Origin: Acholeplasmataceae bacterium
GTDB lineage: Bacteria > Bacillota_I > Bacilli_A > Acholeplasmatales > Acholeplasmataceae
Direction: 5' to 3'
Length of the DNA stretch: 18,173 nucleotides
Assembly (NCBI GenBank): GCA_012520715.1
Contig: JAAYNT010000038.1
Coordinates: 1-18,173, forward strand
This document shows, one piece after another, positions 1 through 7,188 of the stretch. A program made the position numbers and the translations under genes. Positions within the stretch are counted from its first letter, which is position 1; every line of letters begins with the position of its first letter. The notes under the pieces were generated by a model. It saw nothing but the letters and a program-made list of their open reading frames with translations. It was not told the DNA's origin and made no database searches.

Positions 1-184
1 CTGCAGTTTTATAAAAGTTATCAAAATTGGTTTTAATTATTTTTTCAATCTCTTCTTTAGTAATAGTTTTATTAGCTGTAACTAATACTTTGCCATCTCT
101 TACTCTAAAATATGAGTGTTTGTTTTGTTTTCTCATAACTTCAACTGTTAAGTATAAGTCATTTTTATAATATTTAAAAACCAT
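1..184 (-). CDS. YgjP-like (DUF45) metallopeptidase, N-terminal part only
   Basis: This is the first 61 codons of a gene that runs off the left edge of the window. The translation begins MVFKYYKNDLYLTVEVMRKQ and continues with a pattern of basic residues, then a short beta strand (YFRVRDGKVLVTAN), then ITKEEIEKIIKTNF. That is the N-terminal layout of YgjP/DUF45 zinc metallopeptidases, where the strand plus 'E-E-I-E' helix precedes the HExxH catalytic part; the HExxH itself lies outside the window. The ATG overlaps the TAA of the upstream U32 gene by one base (TAATG), with AAGGAA about 10 nt upstream, so it is translationally coupled to that operon. The family assignment rests on a short fragment and is moderate. 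Confidence 0.6.
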   Translation of the reverse strand, partial: MVFKYYKNDLYLTVEVMRKQNKHSYFRVRDGKVLVTANKTITKEEIEKIIKTNFDNFYKTA

Positions 185-1362
185 TATAATAATTTCCTTA
201 ACATCGAGTATTTTTCAAGTGGAAATGGTGTTTTAATTTTAACAATTTGTTGAGCATGTCTTGCAACATCAATCGAAGTGTCTTTTTCATCAGTCATATT
301 ATCTAAGATGAAAGTTTTATTATCTCCGTTTGGACTGAAGACTTCAATTTTATCACCTATTTTGAAATAATTACGCTGTTCGATAGTTGCAATGCCACTT
401 GTCTTGTCATAATCATTAACAAGCCCAATAAAGGCTTGATTAGGGCGTTCTCCCATAAATTCATATAGTTGTTTGTCTGGTCCAATATCACCATCTAAAT
501 ATCCTGATGATGTAAGGCGGTTTTCAGCTTTAAAGATTTCATCTTCATACATTTCAAAAGATTTAATTTGACCTGTTTTTACATATTCATCAATTAGCAT
601 GCGATATGTTTTAACAACTGTTGCAATATAGTGCAAGCTTTTCATTCTACCTTCTATTTTAAGTGAAGCAATACGATAGTCTATTAGTTTTGGCACTTCT
701 CTAATTGCCATTAAATCTTTACTCGACATTGAGAAAAACTCATCAGATACTTTATTGTGATCACTATATAAATAATATTGCCAACGACAAGAATGAGCGC
801 ATCCACCACGGTTAGCATCTCTTAGTGTTAAGTTATTTGAAAGGCTACAACGTCCTGAAAAACTCATACACATACCACCGTGAATAAACACTTCTAAATC
901 AACTTCTCCTTTTGGAAGTAAGTTGATTTCATCAAGTGATAATTCACGTCCAAGTACAATTCTTTTAACTCCGTAGTTTTTCCAAAACTTCAATGCTTTA
1001 AAATTAATTGCTGATTGCTGAGTTGATAAGTGTACTTCTAAATTAGTATTATCTAGTGCTGTTTTTATAATAACAGGAGATGCAGCAATAATAGCATCTA
1101 CTTTTACTCTTTCTAAGTCTTTTAAGTACTCAATTAAACCATCTAAGTCTTCATGATGAGGAATAATGTTTGTCGTAACATATACTTTTTTACCTAAAGC
1201 GTGGGCAAAATCAACCGCTTCTTTAATAGTATCTAAATTAAAGTTTGAAGCTCTTGCTCGAAGTGAGAAGTTATTACCACCGATAAAAACGGCATCAGCA
1301 CCGTATATTAATGCATATTTTAATTTTTCTAAATCGCCAGCTGGCGCTAATAATTCAATCAT
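184..1362 (-). CDS. trhP2: U32 peptidase-family tRNA 5-hydroxyuridine synthesis protein (TrhP2/YrrO-like)
   Basis: This is a 392-residue U32-family protein. TrhP proteins (E. coli YegQ, B. subtilis YrrN/YrrO) are required for hydroxylation of U34 in tRNAs, giving ho5U, in a pathway that uses prephenate. The N-terminus MIELLAPAGDLEKLKYAL is the typical U32 start, and the central block contains four cysteines, C165-x6-C172-x15-C188-x3-C192, the iron-sulfur ligand pattern of the family (HGGMCMSFSGRC, GGCAHSC). A C-terminal beta-rich domain follows from about residue 300. It begins 4 nt after the upstream U32 gene, whose last codons supply the AAAGGAAT ribosome site. The TrhP2/YrrO assignment follows from the cysteines plus the gene order trmR-trhP1-trhP2 shared with Bacillus. 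The enzymatic role is known from the family, not shown here. Confidence 0.88.
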   Translation of the reverse strand: MIELLAPAGDLEKLKYALIYGADAVFIGGNNFSLRARASNFNLDTIKEAVDFAHALGKKVYVTTNIIPHHEDLDGLIEYLKDLERVKVDAIIAASPVIIKTALDNTNLEVHLSTQQSAINFKALKFWKNYGVKRIVLGRELSLDEINLLPKGEVDLEVFIHGGMCMSFSGRCSLSNNLTLRDANRGGCAHSCRWQYYLYSDHNKVSDEFFSMSSKDLMAIREVPKLIDYRIASLKIEGRMKSLHYIATVVKTYRMLIDEYVKTGQIKSFEMYEDEIFKAENRLTSSGYLDGDIGPDKQLYEFMGERPNQAFIGLVNDYDKTSGIATIEQRNYFKIGDKIEVFSPNGDNKTFILDNMTDEKDTSIDVARHAQQIVKIKTPFPLEKYSMLRKLL

Positions 1363-1366
1363 TATT

Positions 1367-2233
1367 TTATTCCTTTATATAAACGGTTTGTACATCGTAA
1401 AAGCCGTTATCCCATTTTTCATCGTATTTTTCTTTAAGTGATTTTACTCTTAACTCATCATAACCATTTTGATATAAATCTAATACCTCTTTAGTATACC
1501 GATCATCTTTAAAAATTGAGTCAATTATAAAATAATCAACTACTTCTTTTAATTTATTAAGATAGATAAAACTATTTTTAACTTTTGATCTAAAAACATA
1601 AGTACCGTGACTATCTTGTAAGATTGGAAAATATTGATTGTCTCTTTTATTTTCAATTAACTTATATGTTTTTTGATTTGGATTAATATTTAAGTTATAT
1701 TTTTTATCAAAGTTAGAAATTAATAATCTTTTAGAATAAAACATATTTAAATGACCGTGGCCTATAATAAATAAGTTGTATTTTTTATTTTTACCAATTT
1801 CTAAAATATTTTCAATTGTTATTTCTTTACTAACAAATGAACCAAGTGCGTTAAAATCACTTAAAATATTAAAATCAAAAGCGTTTGTTGACAATGTTTC
1901 ACCGTTCCAAACGATTTTTTGATTTAATCCTAAGTCTATTAAAAGTTGAACTACTCCGTAGTCACTTGCGATAATTCCTGTTAGTTTTTCTGTATTAATT
2001 TTAGATAAAAATTCTTTTAAACGATCAATATCACTGTCGATATACATCATATTAAGTGATAAAAAAACTTCTTTTTTAAGGTTATGTAATTTATTAATAA
2101 CGTCGTTTATCTCATCAACTGATAGACTTAGTGTAAGTCTTGATGAAAACAGACTATTACTAATAATAAAACCATCTAATTGAAGTAATTTATCGATATT
2201 ATCTAAATTATGTATTGGTGCTATATATTTCAA
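1367..2233 (-). CDS. trhP1: U32 peptidase-family protein, cysteine-free paralogue (TrhP1/YrrN-like)
   Basis: This 288-residue protein is a shorter paralogue of the following U32 protein. It carries the U32 signature region as GHGHLNMFYSKRLL (about residues 160-175), matching the YrrN-type 'HG-LPMFYSRR' form, followed by a short C-terminal segment with HGTYVFRSK. I find no cysteine in the whole protein, so it cannot bind the iron-sulfur cluster expected of its partner; the two are likely to work together, as YrrN and YrrO do. The start is TTG at 2233: it overlaps the trmR stop (TTGA) and sits 6 nt after a good AAGGAG site, and no ATG fits as well. Its role in tRNA U34 hydroxylation is inferred from synteny and family. 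Confidence 0.8.
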   Translation of the reverse strand: MKYIAPIHNLDNIDKLLQLDGFIISNSLFSSRLTLSLSVDEINDVINKLHNLKKEVFLSLNMMYIDSDIDRLKEFLSKINTEKLTGIIASDYGVVQLLIDLGLNQKIVWNGETLSTNAFDFNILSDFNALGSFVSKEITIENILEIGKNKKYNLFIIGHGHLNMFYSKRLLISNFDKKYNLNINPNQKTYKLIENKRDNQYFPILQDSHGTYVFRSKVKNSFIYLNKLKEVVDYFIIDSIFKDDRYTKEVLDLYQNGYDELRVKSLKEKYDEKWDNGFYDVQTVYIKE

Positions 2234-2805
2234 ATCTTTCTCCTTCTTGAAACACTTATTCCATCGCCAATGTGATAAATTTTAGTATCAAATTGCTCAT
2301 GGTCTTTTAAGTATTGTTTAAATTTGTCTATTTTTTTAAGTAGTTGTCTAGTATTTCTTGATACTTTATTAGGATCAAGATTGTGAAAATCTAAATTATC
2401 ACAAACTATTATGCCGTCTTCATTTAAATTTTTTTGAAACTTTTCAAAAAACTTAATATATTGAGCTTTAGCAGCATCAATAAAGATTAAATCAAACTTC
2501 CCACTTACATCAACACTAAGTGCGTCACCATAAATTGGGAATACTAAACTTTCTACTTCGGCTAATTTAATGTTTTCTAATGTTTTCTCATACATAAAAT
2601 AATCACGTTCAATCGTGATTACTTTAGTGTTTGCTAGTGCTATATTAATAGCACTATAACCGATTGCTGAGCCAATTTCTAGAACTGATTTATAATTGTT
2701 GTCTTTAATTAATTGTAAGATGAAGTCTAAGCCTTCATCTTGAATAATCGGTATATTATTTTCTTTTGCGTAAGTTTTTAAATCAAAGATGAATGGTTTC
2801 TTCAT
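2230..2805 (-). CDS. trmR: SAM-dependent O-methyltransferase, tRNA 5-hydroxyuridine methyltransferase-like (TrmR/YrrM)
   Basis: This is a 191-residue class I methyltransferase of the metal-dependent (COMT-like) O-methyltransferase family. The SAM-binding motif I is VLEIGSAIGYSAI (41-53), the acidic end of strand 2 is TIERD (64-68), and the metal-binding acids are in IFIDAAKAQY (D110) and CDNLDF (D136, N137). B. subtilis YrrM, renamed TrmR, methylates ho5U34 to mo5U34. The immediate neighbours here are the two U32 proteins expected to make ho5U, so substrate and enzyme genes are together. It overlaps the DUF1292 gene by 23 nt, so the start at 2805 is inside the upstream reading frame; the AGGA before it is only 2 nt away, which suggests translation by coupling. 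The stop is TGA. The tRNA target is inferred from synteny. Confidence 0.85.
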   Translation of the reverse strand: MKKPFIFDLKTYAKENNIPIIQDEGLDFILQLIKDNNYKSVLEIGSAIGYSAINIALANTKVITIERDYFMYEKTLENIKLAEVESLVFPIYGDALSVDVSGKFDLIFIDAAKAQYIKFFEKFQKNLNEDGIIVCDNLDFHNLDPNKVSRNTRQLLKKIDKFKQYLKDHEQFDTKIYHIGDGISVSRRRKI

Positions 2806-3049
2806 CTTCCTCGTAATGAGACATTAATTCTTCTAACATTTCCCAGTCTTCTTCATTTTCAACGTCTTGTAAGATTCCTTCTCCTGGTTTATCTGGGTCT
2901 TCAATGTAAAGTGCTGCACTAATTTCATGAGTGTCTGAAAATTCAAAGACTACAAAATTTCTACCATCAGCAGCTTCATGTGTAAATAAAATGTTACATA
3001 CAATTTCTTCGCCTAAATCATTTACTACTACAAATTGATCTTCTTTCAT
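2783..3049 (-). CDS. yrzB: DUF1292 (YrzB-family) small acidic protein
   Basis: This 88-residue, strongly acidic protein belongs to DUF1292. The family pattern is visible: an N-terminal beta-rich part (VVVNDLGEEIVCNILFTHE, about 7-25), a central YIEDPDKPGEG block (48-58), and a Glu/Asp-rich tail (EDWEMLEELMSHYEEDEE). In Firmicutes it sits beside ruvX and alaS, as here; its molecular function is unknown. It has its own candidate promoter in the 72-nt gap upstream and an AAGAGG ribosome site 8 nt before the ATG. The stop is TGA and lies 23 nt inside the trmR-like gene. In Bacillus a MltG-family gene would follow; here it is missing. Confidence 0.85.
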   Translation of the reverse strand: MKEDQFVVVNDLGEEIVCNILFTHEAADGRNFVVFEFSDTHEISAALYIEDPDKPGEGILQDVENEEDWEMLEELMSHYEEDEETIHL

Positions 3050-3084
3050 TAGTTTTACCTCTTTTCTTATACTACTTCATAAAA

Positions 3085-3093
3085 ATTATATCA
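3085..3093 (-). promoter_or_regulatory. Candidate extended -10 promoter for DUF1292-trmR-trhP operon
   Basis: On the minus strand TGA-TATAAT (3093 to 3085) is a full consensus -10 with an extended TG. It lies in the AT-only gap between ruvX and the DUF1292 gene and would start RNA near 3078, about 30 nt before the ATG at 3049. I see no good -35 at 17 nt, which an extended -10 can tolerate. The surrounding DNA is almost pure A and T, so chance matches are common. Confidence 0.5.
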
Positions 3094-3121
3094 CATAATA
3101 AATAATATAATTATTTAATTG

Positions 3122-3547
3122 TTAATTTTTATTAATAGAATCTAAATAATTTTGTAAAATAATAGTTGCTGCTAGTTCATCTTTAATCTTTTTTTGTTTA
3201 TCTCTTCTAACAGAACCTTTAATTAAAACGTCTAATGCTGATTTAGTGGATAGTCTTTCATCCCACAAAATAATTTCACAATCATTAATTTTAGAAAGCA
3301 ACTCTTTAAATTGTAATGAGATCTCCCCTCTAATTCCTAAATCATTATTCATATGTCTTGGCAAACCTAAAACAACAACATCAATTTTGTTATCATTAAT
3401 AAAATCATTAATATAATTAACAGCTAACTGGTAGTTGTCTTCTTCAAATTTATATGTTGAATGATTAGAAGCAATAATACCAGATTCGGAAATAGATATT
3501 CCTAAGGTTTTACTGCCCAGGTCTAAGCCAATATAACGTTTATTCAT
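3122..3547 (-). CDS. ruvX: Putative pre-16S rRNA nuclease / Holliday junction resolvase-like RuvX (YqgF)
   Basis: This 141-residue protein has the RNase H-like fold pattern of the YqgF/RuvX family: IGLDLGSKTLGISIS (6-20) with catalytic Asp9, LGLPRHMNN (60-68), WDERLST (95-101) with Glu97, and KDELAATIILQNYL with Asp123 in the last acidic position. E. coli YqgF is needed for 5' maturation of 16S rRNA; the resolvase role is disputed. The length is normal. The ATG at 3547 overlaps the end of alaS by 8 nt (ATGAATAA), so it is translated from the alaS mRNA and should share the T-box control. In Bacillus yrzL lies between the two genes; it is absent here. Confidence 0.9.
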   Translation of the reverse strand: MNKRYIGLDLGSKTLGISISESGIIASNHSTYKFEEDNYQLAVNYINDFINDNKIDVVVLGLPRHMNNDLGIRGEISLQFKELLSKINDCEIILWDERLSTKSALDVLIKGSVRRDKQKKIKDELAATIILQNYLDSINKN

Positions 3548-6134
3548 TCATTAACCTCTCTACTTCTTTTAACACTTCATCAAGTTTATTAATATTAGTG
3601 CCGCCCCCTCTTGCAAAGTCTGGTTTTCCACCACCATTACCACCGGTATTTTGTGCGGCGTAGCGCACTAAATTATTAGCATTATTTATGCTTGATTTAG
3701 CCATGAAAGTAATTTTTTCATCTTTAATATTAGCAATAAATAATACTTCTAATTGTTTAGTGTTAAAAATTGAATCTAAAATTGAACGAAGTAAGTTTGG
3801 ATCATAATCTTCTAACTTTAATACAGCACGTTTAGTAGTTATCAAACTTTGAACATCTTGTAAGTTTGATAGTGTATCTCTTTCTTTTAGATCATTTAAT
3901 TCTTTTTCATAATCACGTAGTGCTAGTTTATATTTTTCTAAGTATTGACGGTAGTTTAATATATCTTCATAACTACCAAGTATCGTTGGTTCGGTTGGTT
4001 TATTAAACTTTAATTTGCTACTAGAAATTCTTTCTAGTTTTTCATCTAAGTTATTAATTTCGCCAATTAAACTAGATAAATAACTTCTCATCTTAAAGTT
4101 AATATTATCACCAGTAATAGCTTCAACTCTATAAATACCTGATCCAATTGATTCAACAAGCGTAATTGCAAAATGTCCAATTTCACTTGTGTTATTAACA
4201 TGGGTTCCACCACATAACTCAATTGAATAGTCCATATCAATAACTCTTACCTCATCTCCGTACTTTTCAGAGAATAACGCTTCAGCACCTAATTTTTTAG
4301 CATCGTCTAATTTCATTAGTTTAACTTGTACTGGTAGAGCTTTCTTAATCTCTTTGTTAACAAGTTTTTCAATTTTCAATATATCTTTTTCACTTGGGAA
4401 ATCAAAGTTATTAAAGTCAAAACGAAGTGATTCAGGTGAAACTCTAGAACCATGTTGGTGAACATGATCTCCAAGTACAACTTTTAAGCTCTTATGGAAA
4501 AGATGGGTTGCACTGTGGTTTTTAATAGTCTGGTTTCTTGCTTCTTTATCAACTTTTAATAATACTTCTTGACCCTTAACAAACTTAGCATCAACTTGAT
4601 GTAAGTGTTGTCCGTTTGGAAGTTTTATTACATTTAAAACTTCAAAACCATCAACTGTACCAATATCTGATACTTGACCACCACTTTCAGCATAAAAAGG
4701 TGTTTTATCAAATACAATTCCTTCATCAAAAACTTTTATTACTTTTGATTTGGATTCTAAAGTTTCATAGCCAATAAATAGTGATTTTTCATTAAACTTT
4801 AAAAACTTCTCATCTTGAGCATGCATTGAGCCTTCGTTAGATCTAGCATCTCTTGATCTTTCTCTTTGGATTTCTAATTCTTTATTAAAGCCTTCTAAAT
4901 CAACCGATAAGTTATGCTCGCTAGCATATTCTTCAGTTAATTCTATTGGAAATCCATATGTATCATAAAGCTTAAAAGCAAGCTTACCATCAATAGTTTT
5001 TACACCTGATGAAATAATTTGCATAACTTGTTTTTCACCTTCACTAAGTGTATCTAAAAACTTTTCTTCTTCATTTAAAATAATTCTTTTAATAATATCT
5101 AAGTGATTATTAACTTCTGGATATTGCACTTCCATAATTTTTGCAACATCATCTACTAACAAGTGTAAAAATGGCTTTGTAAGAAGAAGTGCTCTTGCAT
5201 GTTTTAAGGCTCTACGAAGTAGTCTTCTTAAAACATAGCCTCTCCCCTCATTACTAATAGTAGCCCCATCACTTAAAGCCATAACGATAGTTCTTATGTG
5301 ATCTGCAATAATTTTAAATTCTTTTTGGCCTTCGTATTTAACATTTGAAATCTTTTCAACATGGTTAATAATTGGCATAAAAAGATCAGTTTCAAAGTTA
5401 GTCTCTGTTTGCTGAAAAATTGAAGTAATTCTCTCAAGTCCAGCTCCAGTGTCAATGTTTTTATTTGGAAGTTCTGGATACTCACTTCTTTTTAACCCTG
5501 GTTTTGAGTTGTACTGAGAAAATACTATGTTCCAAATTTCTAAAAAGCGATCATTTTCTAAATCATCGCCAAGTAATTCTTTTGGACTTCTTGGATCAAT
5601 ACTCTCTCCTCTGTCAAAATGTACTTCTGTACATGGTCCACATGGACCTTCACCAATTTCCCAAAACGCATCTTCTGCTGGAATTAGTTTTTCTTCTGGT
5701 ACACCTAAAGATAGCCAAACTTTTTTAGCTTCTAGATCAGTTGGGTAGTATGTAAAATATAAATCTTTTAAGTCAAAGCCAAAATATTCTTTAGATGTTA
5801 AAAGTTCATAACCCCAAGAGATAGCTTCTTTTTTAAAATAATCGCCAATTGAAAAATTACCAAGCATTTCAAAAAATGTTTGGTGTCTCGCAGTTAATCC
5901 GACATTTTCAATATCATTAGTTCTTATACATTTTTGAACGTTAGTCATTCTTTTCGCTGGTGGAAGTTTTGATCCATCAAAATACTTTTTAAGTGGAGCC
6001 ACTCCAGCATTAATCCATAATAAAGTTGGATCATTAACTGGCACTAGTGGTGCTGAGTCAATAATTAAGTGTTTCTTTGACTCGAAAAACTTAAGCCATA
6101 TTTGTCTAACTTCATTTGATGATAAATATTTCAT
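3540..6134 (-). CDS. alaS: Alanyl-tRNA synthetase
   Basis: This is a full-length AlaRS of 864 residues from the preferred start. Class II catalytic signatures occur near the N-terminus (KCIRTNDIENVG, about 68-79; HQTFFEMLGNFSIGDYF). The editing domain has TPFYAESGGQ (478-487) and the zinc-binding set NHSATH (His540, His544) and CGGTH (Cys641, His645). The C-terminal C-Ala domain ends with a glycine-rich NTGGNGGGKPDFARGGG. It charges tRNA-Ala and removes mischarged Ser/Gly. Two ATGs are possible: 6143 and 6134. The AGAAAGGA site is 1 nt from the first but about 9 nt from the second, which also gives the typical MKYLSSNEVR start, so 6134 is preferred. Expression is controlled by the T-box leader just upstream. 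Confidence 0.96.
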   Translation of the reverse strand: MKYLSSNEVRQIWLKFFESKKHLIIDSAPLVPVNDPTLLWINAGVAPLKKYFDGSKLPPAKRMTNVQKCIRTNDIENVGLTARHQTFFEMLGNFSIGDYFKKEAISWGYELLTSKEYFGFDLKDLYFTYYPTDLEAKKVWLSLGVPEEKLIPAEDAFWEIGEGPCGPCTEVHFDRGESIDPRSPKELLGDDLENDRFLEIWNIVFSQYNSKPGLKRSEYPELPNKNIDTGAGLERITSIFQQTETNFETDLFMPIINHVEKISNVKYEGQKEFKIIADHIRTIVMALSDGATISNEGRGYVLRRLLRRALKHARALLLTKPFLHLLVDDVAKIMEVQYPEVNNHLDIIKRIILNEEEKFLDTLSEGEKQVMQIISSGVKTIDGKLAFKLYDTYGFPIELTEEYASEHNLSVDLEGFNKELEIQRERSRDARSNEGSMHAQDEKFLKFNEKSLFIGYETLESKSKVIKVFDEGIVFDKTPFYAESGGQVSDIGTVDGFEVLNVIKLPNGQHLHQVDAKFVKGQEVLLKVDKEARNQTIKNHSATHLFHKSLKVVLGDHVHQHGSRVSPESLRFDFNNFDFPSEKDILKIEKLVNKEIKKALPVQVKLMKLDDAKKLGAEALFSEKYGDEVRVIDMDYSIELCGGTHVNNTSEIGHFAITLVESIGSGIYRVEAITGDNINFKMRSYLSSLIGEINNLDEKLERISSSKLKFNKPTEPTILGSYEDILNYRQYLEKYKLALRDYEKELNDLKERDTLSNLQDVQSLITTKRAVLKLEDYDPNLLRSILDSIFNTKQLEVLFIANIKDEKITFMAKSSINNANNLVRYAAQNTGGNGGGKPDFARGGGTNINKLDEVLKEVERLMNE

Positions 6135-6157
6135 AGTAATCATCCTTTCTTAATAAT

Positions 6158-6200
6158 AAAATAAAATCGTCCCAGAAAAATAAATTTCTAAGGACGATTT
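6158..6200 (-). terminator. T-box terminator hairpin upstream of alaS
   Basis: On the minus strand AAATCGTCC (6200-6192) pairs with GGACGATTT (6172-6164). The stem continues inward as TAGAAA with TTTCTG, with one bulged T and a short TTTATT loop. It is followed by TATTTTATT. The 5' arm follows directly on the T-box core, so it can be used in either terminator or antiterminator as the T-box mechanism requires. The U-tract is interrupted by A residues. Confidence 0.85.
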
Positions 6201-6358
6201 AATAATCGCGGTACCACCTTAGTTCTAGATAAATCTAGCCCTCAAATGATTTACTTTTCGCTCGTAAGCAGCCTTCAATCGTTATTTATTACCATCTTTC
6301 ACCATGTGATAGTATCTCTTTTTCATAAAACCCGATTTACTCCTCTTAGTCATCGCTT
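6160..6358 (-). promoter_or_regulatory. T-box riboswitch (tRNA-Ala responsive) in the alaS leader
   Basis: On the minus strand the leader contains AAGGTGGTACCGCGA (6220 to 6206), the conserved T-box element that pairs with the uncharged tRNA acceptor end, preceded by a long Stem I region (6358 to about 6255) that includes AAGAGGAGTAAATCG on its 5' side. The 3' side of Stem I reads GATTGAAGGCTGCTTACG; the GCT triplet at 6272-6270 is an alanine codon and the best specifier candidate, agreeing with the downstream alaS. The antiterminator forms from the T-box core; the competing terminator is given separately. When tRNA-Ala is uncharged, read-through into alaS and ruvX is expected. Specifier placement was done by eye. 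Confidence 0.9.
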
Positions 6359-6364
6359 AAAATA

Positions 6365-6394
6365 ATTTTATCACAATGTTATAAACATTGTTAG
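6365..6394 (-). promoter_or_regulatory. Candidate alaS/T-box promoter spanning a perfect palindrome
   Basis: On the minus strand TGA-TAAAAT (6373 to 6365) is an extended -10, and CTAACA (6394-6389, 18-nt spacer) or TAACAA (6393-6388, 17-nt spacer) is a weak -35. RNA would start near 6358, exactly where Stem I of the T-box begins. The spacer is almost wholly occupied by a perfect inverted repeat, ACAATGTT-TAT-AACATTGT (6391 to 6373). It could be an operator, or the remains of a terminator for the upstream reductase gene, but no U-run follows it. Confidence 0.5.
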
Positions 6395-6405
6395 TAAAAT
6401 GGATA

Positions 6406-7188
6406 TTATCCATACATCTTGCCTAAAATATAGTTAATTAGTTTTTGTGGAAGTAGTCTTGATAAAAATACAAAGAACTTATATTTAACACCTACCACTT
6501 TTCTAAGTGGTGGTCTTTTTTTCATAATGTTTTTATACATTACTTTGGCTACATATTCAACAGACATACCACTGCGTTCATCTTTTTCCATCATTGATAC
6601 TGATCGATCAATTCTTTTGCCGTAGTGAGTGGAGTCTGATTTGTTTTTTCTTCTGCTATCTGTAAAGCCTGTTTTAATATCCCCTGGCATAAAGTCAATA
6701 ACGCGAATGTTAAAAGGCTTTAGTTCAATATTTAAGCCTTCTGTATACATTGTTATTGCTGCCTTATTAGCAGAATAAAATGTTTGAAAAGCGATTGGAA
6801 GTACTCCGGCTACTGATGAGATATTACAAATTCTACCAAAACCATTATCTCTCATGTGCGGAATTACTTCTTTAGTAATGTTAAACATTCCAAAGAAATT
6901 GATATCAAACATAAACTTAGCATCTTCTAAGTTGGTATCCTCGACTGCTCCAGAAATACCCATTCCGGCTGAGTTAATTAAAATATCAATTTTTCCTTCT
7001 TTTTTAATAATTTCATCTACTACTTCTTTAATTTTTGTACCATCTCTTATATCAACACGGAAATAAGTAAGTCCTTCAAGTTCGAACTCTCTGGTTGCTA
7101 TTCCGTAAACTTTGTGGCCTTTTTCGATGAACTTTTTAGCATTAGCAAGGCCTATTCCTGATGAAACACCTGTTATTAAAATAACCAC
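6406..7188 (-). CDS. Short-chain dehydrogenase/reductase, candidate 3-ketosphinganine reductase
   Basis: This is a 260-residue classical SDR, an NAD(P)H-dependent oxidoreductase. The nucleotide-binding motif is TGVSSGIG (6-13), the structural motif NSAG (72-75), the active-site Asn is in DINFFG (Asn97), Ser is S125 (NISSVAG), and the catalytic pair is Tyr138/Lys142 (YSANK). The C-terminus (about 233-260) is hydrophobic and basic, FFVFLSRLLPQKLINYIL, and could rest on the membrane. The start is GTG, overlapping the TAG stop of the SPT-like gene by one base (TAGTG), with AAGGAG 7 nt upstream, so the two are translationally coupled. Coupling to an SPT-like enzyme makes 3-ketosphinganine reductase the best guess. 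SDRs are too diverse to prove substrate; a fatty-acyl or unrelated ketone reductase remains possible. Confidence 0.85.
   Translation of the reverse strand: MVILITGVSSGIGLANAKKFIEKGHKVYGIATREFELEGLTYFRVDIRDGTKIKEVVDEIIKKEGKIDILINSAGMGISGAVEDTNLEDAKFMFDINFFGMFNITKEVIPHMRDNGFGRICNISSVAGVLPIAFQTFYSANKAAITMYTEGLNIELKPFNIRVIDFMPGDIKTGFTDSRRKNKSDSTHYGKRIDRSVSMMEKDERSGMSVEYVAKVMYKNIMKKRPPLRKVVGVKYKFFVFLSRLLPQKLINYILGKMYG

Noticed and set aside
1166..1441. Plus-strand open frame opposite the U32 genes
   Set aside because: It is antisense to the strongly conserved trhP2 gene, has no ribosome site and no recognisable domain.
2230..2232. TGA read as tryptophan, as in Mycoplasma
   Set aside because: TGA ends the trmR-like, DUF1292 and patatin genes at the expected lengths and at coupled stop-start junctions, while tryptophans are TGG.
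3050..3121. Terminator after ruvX
   Set aside because: Only an AT-only inverted repeat (AATAAT/ATTATT) is present, too weak to call.
5294..5748. Short open frames on both strands inside alaS
   Set aside because: They are shadows of the alaS reading frame; the alaS protein is fully conserved across this region.
6399..6413. Inverted repeat ATGGATA-T-TATCCAT over the SDR stop codon
   Set aside because: The one-base centre leaves no loop for a hairpin and there is no U-run; probably chance in AT-rich coding sequence.
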